A DNA stretch of 64,000 nt, taken from NCBI GenBank assembly GCA_021797915.1, contig JAJZYT010000007.1, positions 1 through 64,000 of the forward strand, given 5' to 3'. Source of the stretch: Thermoplasmata archaeon. Its GTDB lineage: Archaea > Thermoplasmatota > Thermoplasmata > Thermoplasmatales > GCA-001856825. This document shows, in pieces, positions 10,508-20,070 of this stretch; position 1 is the stretch's first letter; each line of letters begins with the position of its first letter. Both the position numbers and the translations under genes were made by a program. Below the pieces are notes generated by a model that had not been told where the DNA came from, made no database searches, and saw nothing but the letters and a program-made list of their open reading frames with translations.

Positions 10508-12496
10508 ATGCTGGTTCCCAGGAAGATGAAGAAGGTCAGGATCTATTCTGTCAGGAAGAACGAGGAGGCCATCCTCTCTGCTCTTCATGACCTGGGCATC
10601 TTCCAGGTTGAGCCGGTTTCCATATCGACCGAACTCGTTTCGTCTATGCCTCAGAGCGAGTCGTATGCCAAACTGAGCGAACTTTCGAGAAAGATAAGGG
10701 ATCTTGAGATCTCCCTTTATCCCAGTGAGTCTGTCGACAAGAAACTCTTCAAGAATGTCAGAGAACTCGTTGACGCCGCCAAACAGATAGACATTTATGA
10801 TAGGATGAAGAAGCTCAAGGAAAATGAAGGGGCAGCGCTCTCTTCACTAAAGGTCCTCAACGAGAGCATTGCGACTCTCGAAAAAATATCGTTCTACGAT
10901 GGAGACCTCAGCTATCTCAACGGATCAAACGTCTCGTCGTATGTCATAAGGAATGACGAAGAGACTCTGGAAAAATTGCGCAGTTTTGGAAGGTTGTTCA
11001 TCTTCACTGGAAAAGATTACCTCATCTCTGTCGTGTCAAAATACGACCAGAGCAAGTTTGGCGAACTCTGCAAGAACGAGAAGATAGATGTAATTCCCGT
11101 TCCCTCCCTAACGGGGAGCGTTAAGGACTCTCTCTCTTCGGAGGAAAAAAGGAGGGATGATACTCAGGGAAGGCTGATCGGAATCAGGGATGAGATTGGA
11201 AAGATCTCGAGGGAGAATTATGCGAACGTCGCAGCCATACGAGAACAGCTTGAGATTGAACTCAAGAAAATTGACGTCACCTCAAAACTCTCCGGAACGG
11301 ATAGGGCGTTCATCATGGAAGGCTGGGTCCCCCACGACCAGCTCGGAATAATGAATGCCGCCCTGCACGGCGTGACGGATGACGAGATCATAATTGAAGA
11401 ATTGGAGACGGAAGAGACTCCTCCTACTTCCCTGAAGAATCCTAATGGAATCAGGCTGTTCCAGTTCTTCATTCGCTTCTACTCCCTACCTCAGTCCATA
11501 GAAATCGATCCAACGCTGATATTCGCGCTCGTATTCCCGATATTCTTTGGGCTTATGATTGGAGATGTTGGTTACGGAGTAACCATCCTGATAATCTCAG
11601 TGTGGTTGATCAGGAGGGTGGATCACCCACCGAAGAAATCTCACGTACCCAAATTCCTCGCAAGATTTGTCCTCATGATGATGAGCAAGAGAAGCCTGAA
11701 GATACTTGCCAAGGCGATGTTACCGGGTGCAATAATTGCAATCGCACTGGGAATAATATTTGACTCCTACTTTGGATTCACATTCCCTATTCCAGGCACT
11801 CCTCTACCGGGAGATCCTTATGCCACCTACGCTCACATAAATGTACTCAGCAGATTTGCCCTGGGGAAACTGCTCCTCATTTCCGGTTACACTGGAGTTG
11901 CAATGGTCAGCCTTGGACTAATCTTCGGCTTCATAATAAACTACGTCCATGGCCATATGAAGGAAGCAATCGGAAAGATTGGCTGGCTGATGGTTGCGTA
12001 CTCCATAGTGATACTGGGACTTGAAGTGATATATCACAACTCTGGAGGACTGAACCCCATTACCAATCATCTCGCGCTCTTGGCCTATCCAATGTTGGGA
12101 ATAGGACTTGGAGTCGTTATTTATTCGGAAAAGGCCCAGGCGTTGCTGGAAGTGACTACCATAATTTCACACATCCTCTCGTACACGAGGCTGGTGGGAA
12201 TACTCCTGGCTTCCGCTGGGCTGGCTTTCGTATTTGATTACCTCTTCAGGGGTTCACTCCATCATTCCATCCCGTTCATGATTCTGGGTTTCGTGATCCT
12301 GATAGTTGGTCAGCTGCTGAATCTGATAATAGCTATTTTTGAACCGGGAATTCAGGGTGCAAGGCTAATCTATGTGGAATTCTTCAGCAAGTTCTACAAG
12401 GGGAACGGGAAGGAATTCAAACCATTCGCATCTCCGCGAAACTATACCATAAAGCAATTTTCACTGGAGCCACTGGACGGAAACAGCAAGAAATAG
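10508..12496 (+). CDS. atpI: A-type ATP synthase subunit I
   Basis: 662 aa; large soluble N-terminus then FGLMIGDVGYGV and SHILSYTRLVGILLASAGLAFV. Confidence 0.96.
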   Translation: MLVPRKMKKVRIYSVRKNEEAILSALHDLGIFQVEPVSISTELVSSMPQSESYAKLSELSRKIRDLEISLYPSESVDKKLFKNVRELVDAAKQIDIYDRMKKLKENEGAALSSLKVLNESIATLEKISFYDGDLSYLNGSNVSSYVIRNDEETLEKLRSFGRLFIFTGKDYLISVVSKYDQSKFGELCKNEKIDVIPVPSLTGSVKDSLSSEEKRRDDTQGRLIGIRDEIGKISRENYANVAAIREQLEIELKKIDVTSKLSGTDRAFIMEGWVPHDQLGIMNAALHGVTDDEIIIEELETEETPPTSLKNPNGIRLFQFFIRFYSLPQSIEIDPTLIFALVFPIFFGLMIGDVGYGVTILIISVWLIRRVDHPPKKSHVPKFLARFVLMMMSKRSLKILAKAMLPGAIIAIALGIIFDSYFGFTFPIPGTPLPGDPYATYAHINVLSRFALGKLLLISGYTGVAMVSLGLIFGFIINYVHGHMKEAIGKIGWLMVAYSIVILGLEVIYHNSGGLNPITNHLALLAYPMLGIGLGVVIYSEKAQALLEVTTIISHILSYTRLVGILLASAGLAFVFDYLFRGSLHHSIPFMILGFVILIVGQLLNLIIAIFEPGIQGARLIYVEFFSKFYKGNGKEFKPFASPRNYTIKQFSLEPLDGNSKK

Positions 12497-12545
12497 AACA
12501 TCGTCCCTCGACAACACATTTTTAAACTCGGTCCGATAATGATTA

Positions 12546-13028
12546 TTGAAACGATACATGCACCGTCTTGAAACCAATGGCCCTAACAGTTTGATTGGTT
12601 TGCTCGAAATTCTGGAAGACATCGGAAAACCAACCGACATAGCGAAGCTCGATGATTCCCTCGATGAAGAGAGGACAATGTTGATGAATCTTCTTGACGA
12701 TGCAGAAAGCCTGAAGCTCATAGAGATTTCAAATGGAGACGTTTCCATAACAGAGACTGGAAAAAAGTTCCTCGGTTCAAGCATTGAACAGAGAAAGAAG
12801 TTGCTGCACTCTCTGGTCAAGGATGTTGAACCATTCCACACTCTGATCGCCTACTTCAATACGCTCAATACGAAGGAAGTCCCGAAGGACGATGTGGGAA
12901 GGTATCTCAACGAAGTATTTCCTCCAGGACAGAGCGACGATATCCTCAAGATCCTCCTGAACTGGGGAAGATATACAAAGCTCTTCACTTATGACAGCGA
13001 CATTGGCAACATCGTGTTGAAGGATTAG
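12546..13028 (+). CDS. AAA-associated C-terminal-like domain protein (usually attached to NitT/TauT ABC ATPases)
   Basis: 160 aa winged-helix-like sequence; ...AESLKLIEISNGDVSITETGKKFLGSS...; next to an ABC transporter. Confidence 0.65.
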   Translation: MKRYMHRLETNGPNSLIGLLEILEDIGKPTDIAKLDDSLDEERTMLMNLLDDAESLKLIEISNGDVSITETGKKFLGSSIEQRKKLLHSLVKDVEPFHTLIAYFNTLNTKEVPKDDVGRYLNEVFPPGQSDDILKILLNWGRYTKLFTYDSDIGNIVLKD

Positions 13029-13780
13029 TCAGAAGACATCAATTTTACAACGCCGTCTACTACTGCGTAGAATTCCTCGCTCCTGGTGTTCCTTGGCCTA
13101 GGGAGTTCTATCTTCACCTCTCCGAGAACCCTTGACGGTCTGTGGCTCATAACTACGATCTTGTCACTCATCTGGACCGCCTCGTCCACGTTGTGGGTCA
13201 CCATCAGAATCGTATTAGGAGGGAAGGTGGGCGATTCCCAGAGATCAAGGAGTTCTTCCCTGAGCGCCTGGGCTGTGAAAACATCCAGTGCAGCAAACGG
13301 TTCGTCAAGGAGCAGGAGATCGGGGCCAGTGGCTAGTGCACGCGCTATAGAGACCCTCTGCTTCATTCCACCAGAGAGCTCTCTCGGATATGCTTCCTCG
13401 AAACCATCTATTCCAACTATTTTTATGAACTTCTCAGATGTCTCCTTAATGTACTTCTCGTCCTTTGTCAACGGTTCCAGGGCGATCTCAACGTTCTTTA
13501 GGACGTCAAGCCAGGGGAACAGGGCTGCGTTCTGAAAAACCACAGATATCTTTGGATTTGCTTCCCCCAAGGGTTTTCCCCCTATCGTAACGGTTCCCGT
13601 CGATGGACGTAGCAGTTCCAATAGTATCTTGATTATGGTGGATTTTCCGGAACCAGATGGACCTATAATGGAAACGAACTGATTTGTATCTACAGAGAAG
13701 GAGATGTTGCTTAGCGCCTGGAGTTTCTTCCCATTGGACTCGAATTCAACTCCTATGTCCCTCAGGTCGAGGAAGGCCAT
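13025..13780 (-). CDS. NitT/TauT-type ABC transporter ATP-binding protein
   Basis: Walker A GPSGSGKST, signature LSGGMKQRVSIARALA, Walker B LLLLDEPFAALD, VTHNVDEAV. Confidence 0.95.
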   Translation of the reverse strand: MAFLDLRDIGVEFESNGKKLQALSNISFSVDTNQFVSIIGPSGSGKSTIIKILLELLRPSTGTVTIGGKPLGEANPKISVVFQNAALFPWLDVLKNVEIALEPLTKDEKYIKETSEKFIKIVGIDGFEEAYPRELSGGMKQRVSIARALATGPDLLLLDEPFAALDVFTAQALREELLDLWESPTFPPNTILMVTHNVDEAVQMSDKIVVMSHRPSRVLGEVKIELPRPRNTRSEEFYAVVDGVVKLMSSD

Positions 13781-13928
13781 CGAATCAGAAGGTCATGATG
13801 TTATAAAACGTTCTGCTAACCGTTTCTGTCTTTTCCTTTCTCACTCTTCGACCATCATATTTCATGGAATACAGATTTTATTTACCTTAAGAAAAGCATT
13901 TCTACGGTCCTTTTATAAGGGGGGAGCC

Positions 13929-15554
13929 ATGGTAAGCTTCGCCCTCCTGCTGCTTATTCTCGAGGCCACGGGTGTCACGTTTCTTAGATTATGGATTCTA
14001 ATGGCCGTTTCAATACTTCTCGCACTCGTTTTCGGTATCTTGGCTGCAAGGGTGAGGATTGCTGAGTTGATTCTCATACCGATCGTCGATGTTTTGGAAG
14101 CAATTCCTGTAATCTCTTTTTTCCCGATCGTGTTGGTTTTTTTCCTGAAGGATATTGGGGGACCCCTTGGAACAGAACTCGCGGTCGATGTTCTGATCAT
14201 CACAGCCCTTGTTTGGAACCTCATAACAGGAGTATACCAGGCTGTTTCACACATCCCGTTGGAATTAATGGAGTCTACACGCGCAATCAAGATGACGCTC
14301 TGGAAAAAACTCAAGTATTTGTACATCCCTGCGAGTTACCAGAAGATTGTCGCAAATATTATGCCAAGTTTTGCTAGTGGACTGTTCTACATCACACTTG
14401 CAGAGGTCATATCGCTTGGGACCCAGAATTACCATGTTTTCGGTATTGGGCAGGTGGCGGTAGCACTTTCTCAGCGCCAGGATCTTTTTGGTACTCTTTT
14501 GCTGATTCTGGTGATGATAATAGTGATCATACTGAACTCTCAGCTTATCATAAATCCACTCATAAGACGCGTCGAAAGATTCACCTTTGAGACGGAATCG
14601 GGGAACCAAAACCAGAAGAAAACTAGAAGAAAGAGCGAGTTAATGACTTCCATCTCCCAGAGAACTACTCAGGTAGCGGGATCTCTAACTCAGTTGGTGT
14701 CCTCGGTTGGAAAAATGTCATCTAAGCTGTCAACAGTCAGTACGGGAGGAAAGAAATTGAATCCGTCATCCAGAGTCCTAAATGTTATGATTGGTTCGTC
14801 TCTCATATTGATACTCATAGTGGCTCTCTACCTTATCGCCCAATCAGGATTCGCCGCCGCCTTTACGCTCTACGTGGTGAAACCGTCGTTCCTAAAAGAA
14901 GCGAGCATAGGTACGGCTTACGACCTTCTCAGAATTGCGATCGTCTACTTCATATCATTGGCAACAATGGTCCCACTGGCAATCATAGCGGGCAAGAAGG
15001 GTAGAGAGGGGGACATGATAAACGGAGGTATGCAGGTTCTCTATTCTGTCCCTGCCCCGATATTTTACCCATTAATCCTCGTCTACCTTACTCCGTTCCT
15101 GATGAGGGCATTCAGCTACGACTTTTCGCTGAACGTTGACGTATTGATTATAACATTCCTTTCAGCTGCTTCTTACATTTTCTTCAATGTTTTCGGCGCT
15201 GCAAGGAGTATTCCTGCTGAGTACGAAATGGTTGCATCTACGATCAAACTCAAGAGGTTCGCAAGGCTGAGGTACCTCACGTTGCCGGCAATAATACCTG
15301 CGTTAATCACGGGTTCAATGTCGGCCATTGGAAGTTACTGGGCTGGACTAATGGTCGCGGAATATGCAAAGCTTCCCAGCGGGACGTATACAGTCTCCTA
15401 CGGTCTTATGAAGTTGATAGATGAATCGATAGCCCAGGGAAATCTGCCCTACACGGATGCTATAGACATCTTCATGATCGTTGTGATCATAATCATGAGC
15501 TACTTATTGTGGATCAGACTCTTTGACTATTCGAAAAAGAGGTTCACATTTTGA
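13929..15554 (+). CDS. NitT/TauT-type ABC transporter permease, two fused permease domains
   Basis: Two BPD_transp_1-like halves with EAA-type loops (ESTRAIKMTLWKKLKYLYIPAS; EMVASTIKLKRFARLRYLTLPAIIPALITG); ORF opens at 13704, start uncertain. Confidence 0.85.
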   Translation: MVSFALLLLILEATGVTFLRLWILMAVSILLALVFGILAARVRIAELILIPIVDVLEAIPVISFFPIVLVFFLKDIGGPLGTELAVDVLIITALVWNLITGVYQAVSHIPLELMESTRAIKMTLWKKLKYLYIPASYQKIVANIMPSFASGLFYITLAEVISLGTQNYHVFGIGQVAVALSQRQDLFGTLLLILVMIIVIILNSQLIINPLIRRVERFTFETESGNQNQKKTRRKSELMTSISQRTTQVAGSLTQLVSSVGKMSSKLSTVSTGGKKLNPSSRVLNVMIGSSLILILIVALYLIAQSGFAAAFTLYVVKPSFLKEASIGTAYDLLRIAIVYFISLATMVPLAIIAGKKGREGDMINGGMQVLYSVPAPIFYPLILVYLTPFLMRAFSYDFSLNVDVLIITFLSAASYIFFNVFGAARSIPAEYEMVASTIKLKRFARLRYLTLPAIIPALITGSMSAIGSYWAGLMVAEYAKLPSGTYTVSYGLMKLIDESIAQGNLPYTDAIDIFMIVVIIIMSYLLWIRLFDYSKKRFTF

Positions 15555-15647
15555 TCTGCCGTATATCTCAAATTCTGAAAATTTGACTGGACTTTTTCTG
15601 GAGCATAGTGAACAAGAATTAATATACGGTTCCAAATCCAGAAAACA

Positions 15648-17570
15648 ATGAACAAAGAAGAGAATTTCAATAGGAGCCCATACCTGGAGGATCACAAGAC
15701 TGACCCGGTAAAATGGAACGTCTGGGGGGATGACCTGTTTGAGAAGTCAAGAAAGGAAGACAAACCACTCTTCATCACTATAGGTTATTCGACCTGCCAT
15801 TGGTGCCACGTGATGCAACGGGAATCATTCAGGGACGAAGAAGTCTCAAAGATACTGAACGAAGATTACATCCCAGTCGTTGTTGATCGGGAAGAGAGGC
15901 CAGACGTTGACTCCTTTTACATGAATGTTTCCCAAGTGATGAACGGGAGCGGAGGATGGCCATTGAACGTAATTGCAATGCCGGATGGGCGACCCTTCCA
16001 GGTGTTCACTTACCTTCCTGCGAGGGATTCTGACAGCAACGGTGGGATGGTTGGTATCCTAAATGCGATTTCCCAGATCTGGAAAAATGAGCGAGGAAGG
16101 ATCATCGAAGCGACCGATCAAGTCTCGTCCATCATCCTCAGTCCGGATAAAGAGATGGAGGGAGAGATAAGGTTCGAGGACTCTGTTGAGACTCTCCAAA
16201 GCATGTACGACAGGAAGAATGGTGGCTTCGGGGAGGCGCCGAAATTCCCCAATTTCCCGTACTTGCTGTTTCTCATGAACTATATGCATACCAAGAGGAC
16301 CAAGAATCTATCGTACATCTTAGAGAAGACGCTCAAGAACATGCGTAATGGAGGAATATACGATCAGGTCGGCCACGGTCTGCACAGATACTCGACTGAT
16401 TCTGAATGGAAGCTTCCCCATTTTGAGAAGATGCTCTATGACCAGGCACTGGCCATTCAGACATTTACTCAGTTCTATAGATTTACTGGTGACAATGGTT
16501 TTCTTGAAGTAGCTGGAGAGATCTTCGATTTCGCAGACAGGGAAATGAGAAATTCTGACGGATTTTATGCGAGCGGACTGGATGCAGATTTCAACGGGAA
16601 CGAGGGAGAGTATTACACTTGGAGTGAAAAGGAACTGGAGGAAAACTTTGACCTCCAAACAAGGAAACGGATCGAGGAGAGCTATTATTTCGATAGAGAT
16701 GCAGAAAATAGGATAGTGTTCAGAAGGAGAGAGCTCTTCAATGTTTCAAAGGAAAAAATAAAGACTCTGAGGGAATTAAATCTGGTAATTCTTGAAGCTA
16801 GAAACAAAAGAGGAATTCCCAAGAAGGATGATAAGGCGATACTTTCATGGAACTGCATGCTTCTTTCTGCAGAACTTGCATTTTCAATGTCGAGTTCAAA
16901 GAGGCATTTTAAAGAGATAATCGAGACATCTCGAAAAGTTATTGAATTGTTTTCCAAGGGAGACTCTCTCTACAGAACTGTGCGAAACGGGAGGAAAGGT
17001 GTAGACGGTTTGCTCGAAGATTACGCTTATTACTCCGCACTGATGCTTGATCTGTATGAATACACGGGGGACAACAAGTTCCTTTCAGAAGCGATCGAGA
17101 AGATTAATTCTGCTAGAGAAAAGTTCTTCGACACCAAAGATGGAGGATTCTTTACCAGTGGGGAAGGAATGTACAAATCCATATCAAGGAACAAGGACAG
17201 GCTGGATATCATTTATCCTTCAGGCGAGTCGATCATGTATGCGGTGCTTGAAAAACTATACATGGCAACCGGAGTAGAAGAATACAGGGATTTAAGCGAA
17301 TCAATACTTCACTCGAGGAGAAACGAAATGATTAGAAATCCTCTCTCCTCTGTTTACCTTCTATCTGCGCTCTTGTTCAGAGGGAAACAAAAGAAGATCG
17401 AGACTCCTGAGATATTCAGGGAGCAATTTCTATCATATCTGGGGAAGACTTTCCTGCCGGAAGTCTTACTAATACCTGGAATTGACAATATTCAGGTATG
17501 CGATGATAAGTCCTGCCAATTCACCGGCAAGGAAATTAATGATGCTTTAGAGTTTATCTCACATAAATAG
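15648..17570 (+). CDS. Thioredoxin-fold DUF255 / YyaL (SPATA20)-like protein
   Basis: NRSPYLEDHKTDPVKWNVWGDD...YSTCHWCHVMQRESF...VDREERPDVDSFYM...GGWPLNV. Confidence 0.95.
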   Translation: MNKEENFNRSPYLEDHKTDPVKWNVWGDDLFEKSRKEDKPLFITIGYSTCHWCHVMQRESFRDEEVSKILNEDYIPVVVDREERPDVDSFYMNVSQVMNGSGGWPLNVIAMPDGRPFQVFTYLPARDSDSNGGMVGILNAISQIWKNERGRIIEATDQVSSIILSPDKEMEGEIRFEDSVETLQSMYDRKNGGFGEAPKFPNFPYLLFLMNYMHTKRTKNLSYILEKTLKNMRNGGIYDQVGHGLHRYSTDSEWKLPHFEKMLYDQALAIQTFTQFYRFTGDNGFLEVAGEIFDFADREMRNSDGFYASGLDADFNGNEGEYYTWSEKELEENFDLQTRKRIEESYYFDRDAENRIVFRRRELFNVSKEKIKTLRELNLVILEARNKRGIPKKDDKAILSWNCMLLSAELAFSMSSSKRHFKEIIETSRKVIELFSKGDSLYRTVRNGRKGVDGLLEDYAYYSALMLDLYEYTGDNKFLSEAIEKINSAREKFFDTKDGGFFTSGEGMYKSISRNKDRLDIIYPSGESIMYAVLEKLYMATGVEEYRDLSESILHSRRNEMIRNPLSSVYLLSALLFRGKQKKIETPEIFREQFLSYLGKTFLPEVLLIPGIDNIQVCDDKSCQFTGKEINDALEFISHK

Positions 17571-17632
17571 AACTCGCATAGTCAGAAGCTTTAGTGGATC
17601 TATAAAATAGTCTTCGAGTCAGATTCCTATTT

Positions 17633-19039
17633 TTAAATTGTTTTCGTTTTACTAGGGTCTGGCATCTTTTCACCACAATAAGGACAGTACTTTGTCCCAT
17701 CAAAAGGTAGTTTTCTTCCGCATTCTGGACAGAATTTCAACGATTCGCCCTTTGAGGAGTCTGCGGTGGAATTATCCGTATTTGAGTTGTAATGGCTTGT
17801 CTCTGGAATCTCTTCCTCCTTCGTATCTCCGCTACCTGAGAAGTTCACTTTTTTCTCTTTGAAGGGCTGATCAAGAGGTCTCTTAACAGATGACTGTGGG
17901 TGAAAGGGCTCACCTGATTTTGCTTTGTTGTTATTTCTATTTGATGAAATGGGCTGTTTTTTCCTGTCAATCGATGAACCACAGCTATCACAGAAATTTG
18001 ATTTCGGATTCAAAATTTTTGATCCGCAAGTTGTACAAAAAACATCTGTGGCTATTCCGTGCGGGCTAACAACGTCGTTCCTTTGGTTCTCATTTTTACC
18101 ATACTTGCTTTTTCCTGAGTAGCTTCGGGAATCGATATTTCCACTTGCATTGTTTAAGACTGCTGTACCTGTCCTGTTCGAATACAGAGGGACTACATTC
18201 AGAGGGTCTACATCCTCGACAAGGCACGGAGTAGGAACTGCTTCACCGGTGTAACCTTGACTCTGACCACACCAGGTACAAACCTTAGTTCCCAGCGGCA
18301 TCTCCGATTGACCGCACCTCAGGCATGTGACGAATTTTGCGGGATTATCCTTCCTCACCTTCTCGAGGAGTTCTGAATATTTTGAAACTTGCTCAGTGAA
18401 GGTCTGTATTCGCTGTTGGCTGAATTTCAGGTAATTTTGAGTCCAGTTGAGTTCATTGACCGCCTGCTGATCAACCACCTGTCGTTGCATCGGAAAAACC
18501 AAGAAATCGTATGAAAATGTACCTGTGCCCCCAAAAGTGCTGACCGGATTGTAAGTATTACCAACTATCGGTGCTGGTGTTATCACAGTCTTGGTGGTCT
18601 GAATACTTCCCAAACCTTTCTGTGCAGCTGACACACCGTCCATACCTGCTTGCAGATAGGCCTTGGAAAACGTAACTATCCCTCTGATGAGCTGTGAAGG
18701 CCATTGGTCCACATCGATCTTTCTCTTTATGAGACCGTCCACAAGATCGAAGTGTCTTTTGCACAAAGAGAGACCACCAGGTGTGGTAAACTGGACTTGG
18801 TCGATGAACTGCGCAGCAGGGAAAAAATTGGGAACATCCTTTTCTGGATATAGTTGTAGCCTACATACATGGCATATTGTCTGCATGTAGTAGCTTGCCC
18901 CCCATATTTGGCCAGCTGTGCCACCAAATTCTGGGCTGAGATCCCTCTGAAGTTTAGACGGGTCCCGGTGGTACATGTCAAATCCCTTCGGGAAATTGGA
19001 CTGGGAATTTGCTGGGGGTCGTTCCTTAAAAAGAGGCAC
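17633..19039 (-). CDS. Multi-zinc-ribbon protein
   Basis: 468 aa with CHVC, CLRC-CTWC, CTTC-CDSC and CPEC-CPYC knuckle pairs. Confidence 0.75.
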   Translation of the reverse strand: MPLFKERPPANSQSNFPKGFDMYHRDPSKLQRDLSPEFGGTAGQIWGASYYMQTICHVCRLQLYPEKDVPNFFPAAQFIDQVQFTTPGGLSLCKRHFDLVDGLIKRKIDVDQWPSQLIRGIVTFSKAYLQAGMDGVSAAQKGLGSIQTTKTVITPAPIVGNTYNPVSTFGGTGTFSYDFLVFPMQRQVVDQQAVNELNWTQNYLKFSQQRIQTFTEQVSKYSELLEKVRKDNPAKFVTCLRCGQSEMPLGTKVCTWCGQSQGYTGEAVPTPCLVEDVDPLNVVPLYSNRTGTAVLNNASGNIDSRSYSGKSKYGKNENQRNDVVSPHGIATDVFCTTCGSKILNPKSNFCDSCGSSIDRKKQPISSNRNNNKAKSGEPFHPQSSVKRPLDQPFKEKKVNFSGSGDTKEEEIPETSHYNSNTDNSTADSSKGESLKFCPECGRKLPFDGTKYCPYCGEKMPDPSKTKTI

Positions 19040-19083
19040 TTTACAAATATCTAAGCAAGAAAGCCACTGAGCTTGCGATGTAG

Positions 19084-19275
19084 ATGAATTGCGAAACTCT
19101 TAATATGGCAGGAAATATATCGAATCAAGTACCGCAGGGCATGCGGGATTTGAAGCCTGATAAGCTGCCCGGAAGGGACAGCGGGAGACAGAGTAAGACC
19201 TTCGGATCGAATGAAGGAGGCGCTGTTGATGAAGCAGGAACCTCCAATCCTTCAGGATGGAGAGGATGTCAGTTA
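19084..19275 (+). mobile_element. Decayed IS605 right-end: TnpB C-terminal tail plus omegaRNA/RE hairpin relic
   Basis: Frame reads ...VPQGMRDLKPDK...GGAVDEAGTSNPSGWRGCQL (TnpB-tail-like); hairpin CTCC-A-ATCC-TTCA-GGAT-GGAG then AGGATGTCAG. Confidence 0.6.
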
Positions 19276-19808
19276 GCTCCCACAATTTTGTAATTGTGAG
19301 CTTTGATTCCGTCTTTAACTAGATGATTGAATGGCAGGTACGTGAAAATGGCAATGACAATGACCTCTGCAACCGTTATCCACGCTCCTGCGATTACATC
19401 GAAAATAAATGCTATCACTATTGCAGCAGTTGCAAAGTAAAGTGCTTCCTTGTCACCATCAAAGAAATCATAGACCGCTGCAGCAGAGAGGAATGTGAGT
19501 AATAGGTCAAGTCCAAATCCTATCCTATTTCCGATTATAGCGTTGGCTATAACCAGATAAAAATTTGCTAGAGCAGTTAAGATCCAGACTATTGCAGCTA
19601 ATGTGGCAGTCCAGTGCCTCTTGAGTACGGTGATAGTGGACTGCGCCTGTGTTTGGTTTGAATTACTTGGCTGTGCTTCAAATTTTCCCTGTCTATCATC
19701 TTTCTTGTTTTCTGTTTGAGCATCCTGAGGGGATGAAAGGGAAGCTCCACATCTCGCACAAAAATTTGCTCCAGAACGGTTTTCGTAACCGCATCTTGAA
19801 CAGAACAC
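19269..19808 (-). CDS. Zinc-ribbon membrane protein
   Basis: N-terminal MFCSRCGYENRSGANFCARCGAS zinc ribbon, low-complexity linker, 4 hydrophobic segments. Confidence 0.75.
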   Translation of the reverse strand: MFCSRCGYENRSGANFCARCGASLSSPQDAQTENKKDDRQGKFEAQPSNSNQTQAQSTITVLKRHWTATLAAIVWILTALANFYLVIANAIIGNRIGFGLDLLLTFLSAAAVYDFFDGDKEALYFATAAIVIAFIFDVIAGAWITVAEVIVIAIFTYLPFNHLVKDGIKAHNYKIVGAN

Positions 19809-20070
19809 GCTTAAATACTTCCGTCATCTATTTAAGCTTTCTTGCCTGCATTAATATTTTTAACTTGGTTAAAGTGTCTGGATCATTTGTTATTGATCAC
19901 TGCTGAATTTTCGGTCAACTTATTTGAACTACTTTGTAGCTTCATTTGTTCACTTTTTATATAGGTATTCAAGTCATTTACAGACACTGTTGATACGTCT
20001 TAATTTACTATGCAAACAGCTATTCGCTGCAAAGCTTTTAATGGAGGTTCTCGATTAGCCCGAATAATCG

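Noticed and set aside
19084-19293. 69-aa ORF as a real gene
   Set aside because: Better explained as a decayed TnpB C-terminal tail overlapping an IS605 right end
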